This document shows, in pieces, positions 1-8,022 of a DNA stretch of 52,996 nucleotides. The notes under the pieces are model-generated. The model made no database searches and was not told where the DNA came from. It was given only the letters and a program-made list of their open reading frames with translations. Source of the DNA: a bacterium (GTDB taxonomy: Bacteria; AUK180); contig JAGLWT010000157.1 of the NCBI GenBank assembly GCA_023133295.1, positions 1 through 52,996 of the forward strand. The letters are read 5' to 3'. The stretch's first letter is position 1. The number at the start of each line of letters is the position of its first letter. Both the position numbers and the translations under genes were made by a program.

Positions 1-5
1 AGCGC

Positions 6-833
6 ATGATAAATTTAACCAGAACATTTCTAAGATTCATATTGGGCGGAGCAAGCGGACAAAATTTTTTGGGCAACCCCGTGATACCTTTGCTTCTGAA
101 CTTAACGCCAGCTAAATTTCGCCACAAACTCGCATTGCAGCTTCTTGGAATTAGCCCCCACTACTTTATTAATATTGATAAAGATCGCATATTATCCGAG
201 CAAAAGGTAGGAAGCTATTTACTAAATCAAGAACATGACCGGAATAAAGAGTCCCGCCATAAAATCTCAGAAAAACTCGTAAAGCCCTTCGTAAATAAGG
301 ACATGGATGTTCTTGACTTTGGATGTGGTCCCGGATATCTTTCATATGCCGTTGCAAAGTATGCTAAATCTGTTATAGGAACAGATATTTCAAAAGGTGT
401 TATCAAATGTGCAGAAATACTCAATTCTGGGAAGAATATCAAGTATGTCCTTGGGAAGATGAATGGACTTTCGAAATTTCAAGACAAGCGATTTGACCTG
501 ATATATACTTTCGCAGTTTTTCAACATCTTAACGACCTCCAGTTTGAAAAATTTCTTAGGGAATTCAAGAGGATTCTGAAGCCCGGAGGAAAAGTTACTT
601 GTCACATTCCCATTTTCAGCTCTCCAAGCATTAATAAATTAGCTAATAAGAGAGTTGAATCCAATATTCTGTACAGAAGAATTTACATCCCTATGTACTA
701 TAGAAAATTGGATTATGTTTTGAAGGTTATAAAGGAATCCGGCTTCACCTTGTTAAATCATTATCTGGGTTCCAAATATTTAGATTGTGGTGATGATATC
801 TGTAAGCAGCATATATTCGAACTAAGTAATTAA
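6..833 (+). CDS. Class I SAM-dependent methyltransferase
   Basis: The 275-residue protein carries the SAM-binding motif I VLDFGCGPG at about residues 102-110, followed by an acidic strand end (GTDIS), a motif FDLIYTFAVFQHL near residue 162 and RILKPGGK near residue 188. This is the usual order of a Methyltransf_11/25 domain. About 95 residues precede the domain and contain no recognised motif. The ATG lies 5 bases from the window edge, so an upstream start cannot be excluded. The neighbours are glycosyltransferases, which suggests methylation of a glycan or a sugar nucleotide, but the substrate is not visible. Class assignment is firm; role is inference. Confidence 0.85.
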   Translation: MINLTRTFLRFILGGASGQNFLGNPVIPLLLNLTPAKFRHKLALQLLGISPHYFINIDKDRILSEQKVGSYLLNQEHDRNKESRHKISEKLVKPFVNKDMDVLDFGCGPGYLSYAVAKYAKSVIGTDISKGVIKCAEILNSGKNIKYVLGKMNGLSKFQDKRFDLIYTFAVFQHLNDLQFEKFLREFKRILKPGGKVTCHIPIFSSPSINKLANKRVESNILYRRIYIPMYYRKLDYVLKVIKESGFTLLNHYLGSKYLDCGDDICKQHIFELSN

Positions 834-938
834 ACCCAAAACCTATACTTACCTTTCCACAAAAAGGTCACATGGTGGAACAATATGCAATGGTCAAAAT
901 AGAAATTTGCTATTGTCCATCGAATCGTTTTTCAAATA

Positions 939-2072
939 TCAAAAGAAGGTTTTGAAGTAATTACAAATATTTTCATCAAAGTCAGACTCAGAAAATTTCT
1001 TTGAAAATTCAAATCCTCTTTTTCTTATCACATCGATCAATGCTCGATCACTATTTAACTTCTCAATCAGCTTCAGTAAGGAGTTCTTTTTGCTAAAATC
1101 TATTCGATAGCCATTTACACCATTTTCTAAATAATTCCTGAACGCCCCGGTATCGGAAGAAAAAACTATTCGCCCTGCCCTCATTGCTTCAAACGCCGTC
1201 AACCCAAAAGCTTCGTTGAGAATCGGCATTGAAGGGACGGTTAAAAACGAAATATTATCAAATATCGTATTAAGATCTGATTCGTGCCCCTTGAAGTATG
1301 TCCTCTCCGAAATTCCAAGTTTTTCTACAAGAGATCTCAGGAATTCTGTATATGTATGGATAGTAACTCCCAGTTTATACTTCTTTGCAAGTTTATTAAG
1401 GAATATTTCCGACTTTTTATTCATATTCCTTTCGTCTCCATAGATAAAGAATTTTGCCTCAGGAAGGATCTTCAGCACTTCAGAGAACCTGATCAATGAA
1501 AGATGTATACCCTTTTCCGGGATCAATCTTCCGAAGTATCCGAAGTTATCGGCATCAAAATCCTTGTGAAATAGTATTTTATCAGAGACAGGGTTCTCAA
1601 TGATTTTTGTTTTCTTAATCCCGAAAACACTTTTTACAAGATATGAGACGGCAATCGTATTTACATTTCGGGATGTCAGAATATTTGATAGATACAATTT
1701 TTTCATGGGAGAAACCGTTTCATTCAAATGCCAGACAAACACTTTCTCTGTTTTCTTTGCAGCCAATGCAGAATAATATCCCCCTCTTATCATGTTGGAA
1801 TAAACCATATCTATTTGACAATCGTTTATTATTTGCACTAAATAGTCTATTGAAGGTTTTTGGGATATTTTCCGTGAAAGAATTGGGGGGAAACTGTGAA
1901 AATGTATCTTAGAGCCCAGTTCCTCAAGGTCTTTCTGCAATTTCCCTTTGCCGGAAACTATCGAGTGAAGTTCAATATCAAACTTGGACATCAGGACTTC
2001 AAGCGTTCTAAGCGCTATTACTTCAGCCCCGCTGACCTCAGAGTACTGTTCGACAAAAAGAATCCTAATCAT
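939..2072 (-). CDS. Glycosyltransferase family 4 (GT-B fold)
   Basis: This is a 377-residue retaining-type glycosyltransferase. The N-terminal Rossmann half starts MIRILFVEQYSEVSGAE. The C-terminal half has FGYFGRLIPEKGIHLSL and the family 4 nucleotide-sugar motif NEAFGLTAFEAMRAG (E-x7-E type) at about residues 284-298. Length is normal for the family. It overlaps the end of the upstream GT4 gene by 8 bp (2065-2072), so the two are probably translated from one mRNA. It should act at the cytoplasmic face in assembly of a surface glycan; donor and acceptor are unknown. Confidence 0.88.
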   Translation of the reverse strand: MIRILFVEQYSEVSGAEVIALRTLEVLMSKFDIELHSIVSGKGKLQKDLEELGSKIHFHSFPPILSRKISQKPSIDYLVQIINDCQIDMVYSNMIRGGYYSALAAKKTEKVFVWHLNETVSPMKKLYLSNILTSRNVNTIAVSYLVKSVFGIKKTKIIENPVSDKILFHKDFDADNFGYFGRLIPEKGIHLSLIRFSEVLKILPEAKFFIYGDERNMNKKSEIFLNKLAKKYKLGVTIHTYTEFLRSLVEKLGISERTYFKGHESDLNTIFDNISFLTVPSMPILNEAFGLTAFEAMRAGRIVFSSDTGAFRNYLENGVNGYRIDFSKKNSLLKLIEKLNSDRALIDVIRKRGFEFSKKFSESDFDENICNYFKTFF

Positions 2073-3141
2073 CTTTTACTAATTCCTTTACTCCTTTTTT
2101 GGACATATTTCTGTATTCAATAGAAAATTTGTACCCATTATCCTGAATAGTTCTATAGAGATCACTGTCTTCCATCAAGGATCGTATTTTTTTAGCAGCC
2201 GATCTATAAGCTCCAACTTCACAGAGCATCCCGTTGTAGTTATCAGTTATTAACTCTTCCGAACCACCATTTTTCATGGTAACAACAGGAACCCCGCACG
2301 CCATAGCTTCTAAATATACGATTCCCAGGCCTTCCTGTCTTGAGGGTAGGTAAAATATCATCGATCGATCCATTATTTTCTTTATATCGTTACCCGTTTT
2401 CAAAATATCAAAAAATACTACATTCTCATATTCGTTTCTATTCAATTTTTCCGGTACTGAACCAATGATATTAAATTTGATATCTGGCAACAGCAAAGCT
2501 GTCTTCAGTAATGTATCGATATCCTTTCTCATATCATTAAACCTTCCTATAGAGATTATTGTCTTTTCTTTTCTCTCTTTTCCCTCAACATACCAAAGCC
2601 CATCCAACGGAGGATACACTTTCCTGATCCTATTCCTAAACAGAAATCTTTTTCTTGTTGTATCGCTAATTGCAAAAAACTGTACTTGTTTATTCAAAAG
2701 CGAAAGATTTTCCAATAAGGAATACAGGGGGAGCAGAATAAGTTCAATTACTGCAACATATCGATGCTGCATTAAGTATGTCTTTGGCCCTTGACTCAAA
2801 AGTTCTTTCCCAAACGAGGTTGCTATCCAGATCTTAGCTTTCCTGCAAAAGAACATCAAGATAAAAGCAAACATCGGCGAAGCAGCAATGATATAGAGAT
2901 CATTTCCTCTTGGCACTTCTCTCAGAATGCATATCATCGATATCATTGCACGGTACATATAAATGGAATTCAGGCGTTTACTGATAATCCTGATATTGGA
3001 AGTACTATTTTGTTCTTTTGCGGAAAATGTATATACATCATATTTTCTATTTGTTAGATTGTTTGTCAAAGTATCACAAAGAGCCCGCAATCCACCCTTT
3101 ATTTCATATACGTCAGTAATTATGGTTACTTTTCTTCTCAT
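2065..3141 (-). CDS. Glycosyltransferase family 4, paralogue of the gene at 5036
   Basis: A longer reading from 3189 is possible, but I chose the ATG at 3141. The protein then begins MRRKVTIITDVYEIKGG, matching the start of its paralogue at 5036 (MRKKKILIITDNFEFLGG). A good promoter also covers the would-be extension. The 358-residue protein has SIGRFNDMRKDIDTLL and the E-x7-E motif RQEGLGIVYLEAMACG at about residues 265-280. Similarity to the 5036 protein runs through the whole length, including EL-LLPLY-LLEN and ISxGRFND, so the two are clear paralogues. It is first of a two-gene operon with the GT4 ending at 939. Specificity unknown. Confidence 0.87.
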   Translation of the reverse strand: MRRKVTIITDVYEIKGGLRALCDTLTNNLTNRKYDVYTFSAKEQNSTSNIRIISKRLNSIYMYRAMISMICILREVPRGNDLYIIAASPMFAFILMFFCRKAKIWIATSFGKELLSQGPKTYLMQHRYVAVIELILLPLYSLLENLSLLNKQVQFFAISDTTRKRFLFRNRIRKVYPPLDGLWYVEGKERKEKTIISIGRFNDMRKDIDTLLKTALLLPDIKFNIIGSVPEKLNRNEYENVVFFDILKTGNDIKKIMDRSMIFYLPSRQEGLGIVYLEAMACGVPVVTMKNGGSEELITDNYNGMLCEVGAYRSAAKKIRSLMEDSDLYRTIQDNGYKFSIEYRNMSKKGVKELVKDD

Positions 3142-3160
3142 AAGGTTTTCGTCTTCCAAT

Positions 3161-3189
3161 AATGTACAATATTTTGTTTGACATTTCAA
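3161..3189 (-). promoter_or_regulatory. Predicted sigma70-type promoter for the GT4 at 3141
   Basis: On the minus strand, TTGAAA (3184-3189) is separated by 17 bp from TACATT (3161-3166). The start codon lies 19 nt beyond the -10, with a weak purine-rich GGAAGA in between. The promoter overlaps codons of the longer reading from 3189, which argues for the internal start. Confidence 0.5.
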
Positions 3190-3190
3190 G

Positions 3191-3219
3191 TTGAATTAGC
3201 ATTGAAAATTGGATAAAAT
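3191..3219 (+). promoter_or_regulatory. Promoter in front of the decayed GT4
   Basis: TTGAAT (3191-3196), 17-bp spacer, TAAAAT (3214-3219), then a 5-nt gap to the ATG of the pseudogene. Almost the same sequence occurs at 5002-5030 ahead of the intact paralogue, so promoter and gene start were duplicated together. Confidence 0.55.
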
Positions 3220-3224
3220 GAAGG

Positions 3225-3461
3225 ATGACAAAGAAGAAAATACTCCTTATTACTGATAACTATGAGATTCCCGGGGGAATGTAAGTTATGACGGACCGAT
3301 TATGCGGCATACTGCAAAAGAGCTTCAATGTGAAAATCGCATCTTCCGTTAGTAGAAAAACTCCCTCAAATGTCTGTATTCATTTTTCACAGGGATTACA
3401 ACCGATATTTCTCGTTTCATTCATATACTTCTGTACTATTTTCCTCGTGTTGTATCATTAA
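3225..3461 (+). pseudogene. Decayed GT4 remnant (N-terminal part only)
   Basis: Translation from ATG 3225 gives MTKKKILLITDNYEIPGGM, then a TAA at codon 20, then VMTDRLCGILQKSFNVKIAS followed by SVSRK. This lines up without gaps with the start of the intact GT4 at 5036 (MRKKKILIITDNFEFLGGM, RVMAERVSR, LLSSVSRR). Similarity fades after roughly 60 codons into a hydrophobic stretch and the frame stops at 3459-3461. The sequence to 3536 shows no further recognisable GT sequence, so the rest of the gene has been lost. It lies divergent to the GT4 at 2065-3141. Confidence 0.8.
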
Positions 3462-3536
3462 GACCACCAATTTTCAAGACGAATCAGGTTTTGTGTAATA
3501 AATACTGAGCAAATCTGCTGAATATCCACAAAAATT

Positions 3537-4346
3537 CTATTGCTCTTTTTTGAAATACATTATGTAATTAGAAAACAAAAATCCATTGAACATTCTGAGC
3601 GGAGTGTATTTTTTCAGAAAATTGACTACACCCTTTGTGTTTTCAGTAAAGAAATACGGTTTAACCTTAAGTTCAATTCCGGCTTGCGAAAATATTTCCT
3701 TCCATTCTTTCATTGAATAGATATTTTCCGTAATGCCAAGTTTTCTATCATCTGCCCCGAAATGCTTTTTCTGGCTCTTTTCACGCCACTTCGACGCGAT
3801 CGGTTCAGAAGTGGCCGCGAAGGAGCCGCCTTTTCTCAAGATTCGTTTTATCTCTTTCAATAGGGCTACCGGATTGTCTGAATGATGAAGCGCCGCATCA
3901 CAGAGAACGACATCCAGAGAATTGTCTTTGAACGGGAGTAGATGAAAATCAGCGACGATGCGCTTTATCTTATCTTTATTGCCACCGATCCAATTTGCGA
4001 TCCGCGGGAAATTCTCTTTTAATGTGAGCGTTGAAAAATCAAGAGCATAAACCTCATCCACCTCTTCATATTTCGAAACACATGCCGCAAGCCAGCCGGA
4101 GCCTGTACCCAGATCAAGAACCTTACCTTTGATCTTAAATATTTTGCTTATCTTATCGGGAGTTCCAAATCGGCCATCTGAATAGATATTCTGCCATTTC
4201 TCGGGAGCGTTGTACCTTGTATCTGTATCAAACTGTTCCTTTTCTCTCCAATCAAGCTCTACCAGATTAGCGTGCTCGGAAATTTCTGAAAAAATATGTA
4301 TATCGCCGAAGTCATCTTTTTCGACCTTATACTCTTTATTAAACAT
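3537..4346 (-). CDS. Class I SAM-dependent methyltransferase
   Basis: The 269-residue protein has motif I VLDLGTGSG at about residues 75-83, a second-strand region EVYALDFS, the post-motif VVLCDAALHH and IKRILRKGG. These are typical of Methyltransf_11-type enzymes. It is a single-gene unit: the gene behind it is only the GT4 remnant on the other strand, and ahead lies a long non-coding stretch. The start ATG sits 5 nt after a -10 box with no Shine-Dalgarno, so the mRNA is probably leaderless. The substrate is unknown; location among glycosyltransferases suggests a glycan-linked role. Confidence 0.85.
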   Translation of the reverse strand: MFNKEYKVEKDDFGDIHIFSEISEHANLVELDWREKEQFDTDTRYNAPEKWQNIYSDGRFGTPDKISKIFKIKGKVLDLGTGSGWLAACVSKYEEVDEVYALDFSTLTLKENFPRIANWIGGNKDKIKRIVADFHLLPFKDNSLDVVLCDAALHHSDNPVALLKEIKRILRKGGSFAATSEPIASKWREKSQKKHFGADDRKLGITENIYSMKEWKEIFSQAGIELKVKPYFFTENTKGVVNFLKKYTPLRMFNGFLFSNYIMYFKKEQ

Positions 4347-4351
4347 AGGTC

Positions 4352-4380
4352 ATTATAGCAAAAACTGATGCTTATTCCAA
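4352..4380 (-). promoter_or_regulatory. Promoter for the methyltransferase at 4346 (leaderless type)
   Basis: Minus strand TTGGAA (4375-4380), 17-bp spacer, consensus TATAAT (4352-4357), 5 nt, ATG. No room for a Shine-Dalgarno site. Confidence 0.65.
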
Positions 4381-4414
4381 TGCTAGGTGATCTGATTCAT
4401 AAATACGATGACAG

Positions 4415-4433
4415 TCGTTCGCTCAGCGAACGA
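4415..4433. repeat. Hairpin, 7-bp stem
   Basis: TCGTTCG and CGAACGA are perfectly complementary around a 5-nt loop CTCAG; the whole 19-mer is nearly palindromic. It follows directly on the CTGATTCATAAAT motif. A similar hairpin follows the related motif at 39082. Confidence 0.6.
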
Positions 4434-4599
4434 TGTTTGAAGTCTTAAGTGTGAGGCATTAAGAAGTGTGAAGTCTGAAGTGTAAAGTGCGAAGTGAGGA
4501 AAAGACAGGATGAAATAAAACTGGGCCCCACGGTCGCCAACTCCCTCTGGATGGCACTTTCCACTTCTATATTTTCCTTCCCGCATCCGCTCCACGGGA

Positions 4600-4616
4600 G
4601 CCCGGCAGCGCCGGGC
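4600..4616. repeat. GC-rich hairpin GCCCGGC/GCCGGGC
   Basis: A perfect 7-bp stem with a 3-nt loop. No T-tract follows on either side, so it is not an obvious terminator. Confidence 0.55.
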
Positions 4617-4820
4617 GACCAACCCAAAAGAGTTTTGAACCGTCTAAGCGACATTGACATTTTTAACGGCAAGAATGAATGGTTGCGAAGCCGAAAATAT
4701 CCAACTGTCTGAGTGTAACGAGTTTTGGGATTTTAATGAATGATAGCCGTGGTGAGTATCATCGCAAAAAATGACAGGAGAGCAAAGACGGATCAAAACT
4801 CAATTAAATCATTTTTATTC

Positions 4821-4845
4821 AATTGTCAATTTTACATTGACAATT
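4821..4845. repeat. Hairpin, 10-bp stem AATTGTCAAT
   Basis: AATTGTCAAT (4821-4830) and ATTGACAATT (4836-4845) form a perfect 10-bp stem around TTTAC. It lies about 160 bp before the promoter at 5002. Function unknown; a weak terminator for leftward or rightward transcription is possible. Confidence 0.55.
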
Positions 4846-5001
4846 CAAAGAGGAGATTCCCTTCGGGCTGAAGATTTTTTCCGTCTTCTGCGTTGTTCGT
4901 TTCTTACATACCGCAATGGGTATGCGGCGTTCCTCGCGCCTTGAATACAGAGAAAAATATCGTCAGCCATTGTCATCACATTGAGGAATCAGAACACCGG
5001 C

Positions 5002-5030
5002 TTGAATTAGCATTGAAAATGGGATAAAAT
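5002..5030 (+). promoter_or_regulatory. Promoter for the GT4 at 5036 (leaderless type)
   Basis: TTGAAT (5002-5007), 17-bp spacer, TAAAAT (5025-5030), then 5 nt to the GTG start. The same block is found at 3191-3219 before the remnant, where the start codon in the same position is ATG. Confidence 0.65.
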
Positions 5031-5035
5031 GAAAG

Positions 5036-6118
5036 GTGAGAAAGAAGAAAATACTGATAATTACTGATAATTTCGAGTTCCTGGGCGGAATGAGAGTGAT
5101 GGCTGAAAGAGTGAGTCGGCAATTCCCGAAAGATGATGTGAGATTGTTAAGTTCGGTAAGCCGGAGATTCTTCTTTGGAAGAAGTAATATCTGGGGCGTA
5201 TTTTTCCCATTGAACATCATCTACTTGTTCAAGTTAGCTTTCCTGACATCTCATCTTCTTTTCAAGCTCAATAATTTTTCAAGGATCATAATTGTTTCCC
5301 CAACACCGCTTCTCGGAATGATCAGCATCCTGCTCGGAAGGAAAGCGGATCTCTGGTTTGCGACGACATTTCCCGATGAACTTGCGAATAAAGTCTCCCT
5401 AAGTGGAATTCCCATGAACATGAAACTGATAATCGCTGTGGAAAAGCTACTTCTTCCATTTTATCGTCTTATAGAGAATGTGGTACTTAAAAGCAGAAGA
5501 ATAAATTCATACGCTCTGAGCACTCTAAGTGCATGTTATTATAATACCAAAAGAGAAATTCCGATCATAAGATATCCCATTGAATCCGAATGGGTCCAAC
5601 AAACCAAAGATGACGGAAAAAAGCAATATGACATCATCTCTGTTGGACGATTCAATGATCCCAGAAAGAACCTGAACATGCTTCTAAATGTATCTATGCG
5701 GTTGCCGCAATGCAGATTAGCCGTGATCGGCCCTCTGCCTTCGGGGATTGATCTTGAAGATTTTCACAATATCGATTTTATCGGTGAGATCTCCAGAGAA
5801 GAAGTCCGAGATTATTACAGAAGATCCAAAATATTTTTTCTGCCTTCCCTGCAGGAAGGTCTCGGCATCGTATATCTTGAGGCAATGTCGGCCGGCTTGC
5901 CGGTGATCACTCTGGACAACGGAGGGAGCAGAGACCTTATTCGTGAAGGGTATAACGGTCATTTTGTCTCCCCGACAGATATCAAAGGCGCCGCAGAAAA
6001 GATCAAGAGACTGCTTTCCAAAGAAGCCGATCTGAATGAAATGTCCGGCAACTCTATCAAATTCATCGCAGAGTACTCACTGAGAGAATCAGAGCTTTTC
6101 AAGAAGATCTTCAATTAA
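5036..6118 (+). CDS. Glycosyltransferase family 4
   Basis: The 360-residue GT4 has a GTG start fixed by comparison with the ATG of the remnant at 3225 and by the promoter 5 nt upstream. The N-terminal domain begins with ILIITDNFEFLGG. The C-terminal domain has IISVGRFNDPRKNL and the donor motif LQEGLGIVYLEAMSAG at about residues 272-288, followed by VITLDNGGSRDLI. A hydrophobic patch at residues about 60-85 may bind the membrane. It is a full-length paralogue of the protein at 2065-3141. It may be co-transcribed with nothing else, since the next gene has its own promoter at 6139. Sugar specificity unknown. Confidence 0.88.
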   Translation: MRKKKILIITDNFEFLGGMRVMAERVSRQFPKDDVRLLSSVSRRFFFGRSNIWGVFFPLNIIYLFKLAFLTSHLLFKLNNFSRIIIVSPTPLLGMISILLGRKADLWFATTFPDELANKVSLSGIPMNMKLIIAVEKLLLPFYRLIENVVLKSRRINSYALSTLSACYYNTKREIPIIRYPIESEWVQQTKDDGKKQYDIISVGRFNDPRKNLNMLLNVSMRLPQCRLAVIGPLPSGIDLEDFHNIDFIGEISREEVRDYYRRSKIFFLPSLQEGLGIVYLEAMSAGLPVITLDNGGSRDLIREGYNGHFVSPTDIKGAAEKIKRLLSKEADLNEMSGNSIKFIAEYSLRESELFKKIFN

Positions 6119-6138
6119 TTTCCCAAATTCGACAAATA

Positions 6139-6167
6139 TTGAAAACCTTTGCATAATGGTATATAAT
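6139..6167 (+). promoter_or_regulatory. Promoter for the GT2 operon at 6173 (leaderless type)
   Basis: TTGAAA (6139-6144), 17-bp spacer, consensus TATAAT (6162-6167), then GTAAC and the ATG. No Shine-Dalgarno site is present, and the expected transcription start falls on or next to the A of ATG. Confidence 0.7.
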
Positions 6168-6172
6168 GTAAC

Positions 6173-7123
6173 ATGTCAAAAATAGATTTTTCATTTGTTA
6201 TTCCCATGTACAATGAGGAAGGAAATGTGCAGGAGCTTTTTGATAAACTCCTTCTTGCTACAGGTAAGCTCAAATACTCCTTTGAAATTATCTTTGTTAA
6301 TGACGGCAGTAGCGACAGCACTCAGCAAAAACTGGAAGGCCTCCTCAAGGGATCCAAAATACCTCTTAAGATAATAGAGTTTCACAATAACTTCAAAAAA
6401 GCAGCCGCTTATATGGCGGGCTTTGCGAAGGCTGAAGGCAAATATATTATCACGATGGACGGTGACCTGCAGGATGACCCGTTTGAAATAGACAAATTCA
6501 TTGCAAAGGCAAATGAGGGATATGACTTTGTATCCGGATGGAAGGTAAACGACAAGGGAAAAAGCATCAAGCCTATATATTCACGCATATTCAATTCTGT
6601 GATTTCAAGGACCTTTCACCTACCCATTCATGATATTGACTGCCCTTTCAGATGCATCAGAAGAGATATTGCGGAAAAATTGAATCTTTATGAAGGGAAT
6701 TACCGGTTCATACCGCTATTGGCATTTGAAATGGGAGCACGGATATATGAGGTACCGATCAAAAATCTGCCAAGGACCTGGGGAAAAAGTAAGTATTCTC
6801 ACAGTAAATTGAAAGAGGGGCTCTTTGATTACATCTCTCATGTATTCTTGATGAAATACCGCAAAAAACCCATGCATTTCTTCGGCACTCTTGGTATTTT
6901 GTCATTTCTAATCGGCGTTATTATTCTGATATACCTGACTATTTTATGGTTATCCGGCGTGAGGCCGATCGGGAACAGACCGCTCTTTTTCCTTGGCTTA
7001 CTCCTATTTATTACAGGCACCCAACTCTTTTCCACCGGCTTCATTGCTGATAGTCTCATGTTTCATAATAAGGATAAAAAGGACAGTAATTATATTATCA
7101 GATCATATAAATCAAATTCATGA
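6173..7123 (+). CDS. GT2 polyprenyl-phosphate glycosyltransferase (GtrB/ArnC-like)
   Basis: The 316-residue protein has an N-terminal GT-A domain with FVIPMYNEEGNV at the start and the DxD-type motif MDGDLQDDP at about residues 95-103. It continues with CPFRCIRRDI and a KYS-containing segment, and ends with two membrane helices at about residues 236-260 and 266-290. This layout is that of enzymes that load undecaprenyl phosphate with one sugar (GtrB, ArnC, Dpm-like). It is the first gene of a three-gene operon and its stop overlaps the next start (ATGA). The operon partners are an LPG-synthase-TM protein and a DUF2079-like protein, so the lipid-linked sugar may be used by one of these. Confidence 0.85.
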   Translation: MSKIDFSFVIPMYNEEGNVQELFDKLLLATGKLKYSFEIIFVNDGSSDSTQQKLEGLLKGSKIPLKIIEFHNNFKKAAAYMAGFAKAEGKYIITMDGDLQDDPFEIDKFIAKANEGYDFVSGWKVNDKGKSIKPIYSRIFNSVISRTFHLPIHDIDCPFRCIRRDIAEKLNLYEGNYRFIPLLAFEMGARIYEVPIKNLPRTWGKSKYSHSKLKEGLFDYISHVFLMKYRKKPMHFFGTLGILSFLIGVIILIYLTILWLSGVRPIGNRPLFFLGLLLFITGTQLFSTGFIADSLMFHNKDKKDSNYIIRSYKSNS

Positions 7124-8022
7124 AAAAGCTTCAATTTGCCGCCAAGATCCTTATATCAGCCCTGCTTTTATTCTTAATTTTCCGTAGATTTGATTTTTCA
7201 AGATTTACGGAGGTGGTGGGAAATGCCGATATTCGATACCTTATCCTTGCCTTATTTGTTACTCCCTTTATAATTGCGATAAAATCCATAAAATGGATGC
7301 TGCTTCTGAAAGGTTCTGGGATTAAAGTCAGTTTTATTAATTCTTTTCGTTCTATAACAGGCGGTATGGCGCTTGGGATAATGACTCCCGGAAGAGTGGG
7401 AGAGGTTTCCCGGGGACTCTTTCTTTCTGTCGGCAAAGAAGTTGAGATAGGCGGCCTGGTTTTTGTGGATCGGTTCATTGACCTTCTTTCGATCACCTTG
7501 TTTTCACTGTGGGGAGTATTGAGCATTGTCAGAAATCCTACATTGACCCTATTTGCCACCGGGCTCTCGGGGACTCTTCTGATCTTTCTTTTTATCAAAT
7601 CCCTGCGGCTTTATATCGCTAAGATGGGAACTCGTTCAAAGTCGAAGATCGCAGGAAAGATAAATAAATTTGTTTCATATTATGGCAAAGTGAAAAGGGA
7701 TACCATATTTTTTACATTCTTGCTTTCCTTGTTTATGTATTTCCTAGCATTTACTCAATTCTATCTTCTGATCAACGGTTTTGACCAGATAGGATTCATT
7801 GCGATACTCAAGACGGCTCCTTTGATCCAATTTATGAGTGTCGTCCCCATTACTCTTTTCGGATTAGGGCTGCGGGAGGGAACCGCAATATATCTTCTAA
7901 GCCCTTTTAATGTTGCTGAGGCAGCTGCATTCAATGCATCATTTCTTTCCTTTGTTTTCAATATATTGCTCACTGCCCTGATCGGTGTGTTCTTCCTGCC
8001 CAGCATCAAATTGAAAAAATGA
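7120..8022 (+). CDS. Lysylphosphatidylglycerol synthase TM region / UPF0104 family protein
   Basis: The 300-residue polytopic membrane protein has about eight hydrophobic segments. Family hallmarks are the basic start MKKLQFAAKILISALLL, KWMLLLKGSGI, a GGMALGIMTPGRVGEVSRG block, a VDRFIDL motif, and GLGLREGTAI near the C-terminus. Length is typical of the stand-alone form, which lacks the MprF aminoacyl domain. Members are common in glycan clusters and are thought to handle lipid-linked substrates. ATGA overlaps at both ends couple it to its neighbours. The exact reaction is unknown. Confidence 0.8.
   Translation: MKKLQFAAKILISALLLFLIFRRFDFSRFTEVVGNADIRYLILALFVTPFIIAIKSIKWMLLLKGSGIKVSFINSFRSITGGMALGIMTPGRVGEVSRGLFLSVGKEVEIGGLVFVDRFIDLLSITLFSLWGVLSIVRNPTLTLFATGLSGTLLIFLFIKSLRLYIAKMGTRSKSKIAGKINKFVSYYGKVKRDTIFFTFLLSLFMYFLAFTQFYLLINGFDQIGFIAILKTAPLIQFMSVVPITLFGLGLREGTAIYLLSPFNVAEAAAFNASFLSFVFNILLTALIGVFFLPSIKLKK

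Larger units (their letters stand above)
4381..5001. other. 620-bp non-coding stretch with hairpins and repeat-like pieces
   Basis: No credible gene is present on either strand. It contains a CTGATTCATAAAT motif at 4392-4404 that recurs near 39068 and 52856, and an A/G-rich run with repeated GAAGT/GTGAAGT words (4438-4500). It also contains three hairpins listed separately and a CAGCCATTGT word near 4966 that recurs near 39400. It resembles a graveyard of short dispersed elements more than a regulatory region. Confidence 0.55.

Noticed and set aside
3142..3189. N-terminal extension of the GT4 at 2065
   Set aside because: The extra 16 residues are not found in the paralogue and their codons overlap a good -35/-10 pair.
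4383..4712. Open frames of 70-80 codons on both strands
   Set aside because: Their sequences are low in complexity, overlap hairpins and repeated words, and have no start signals.
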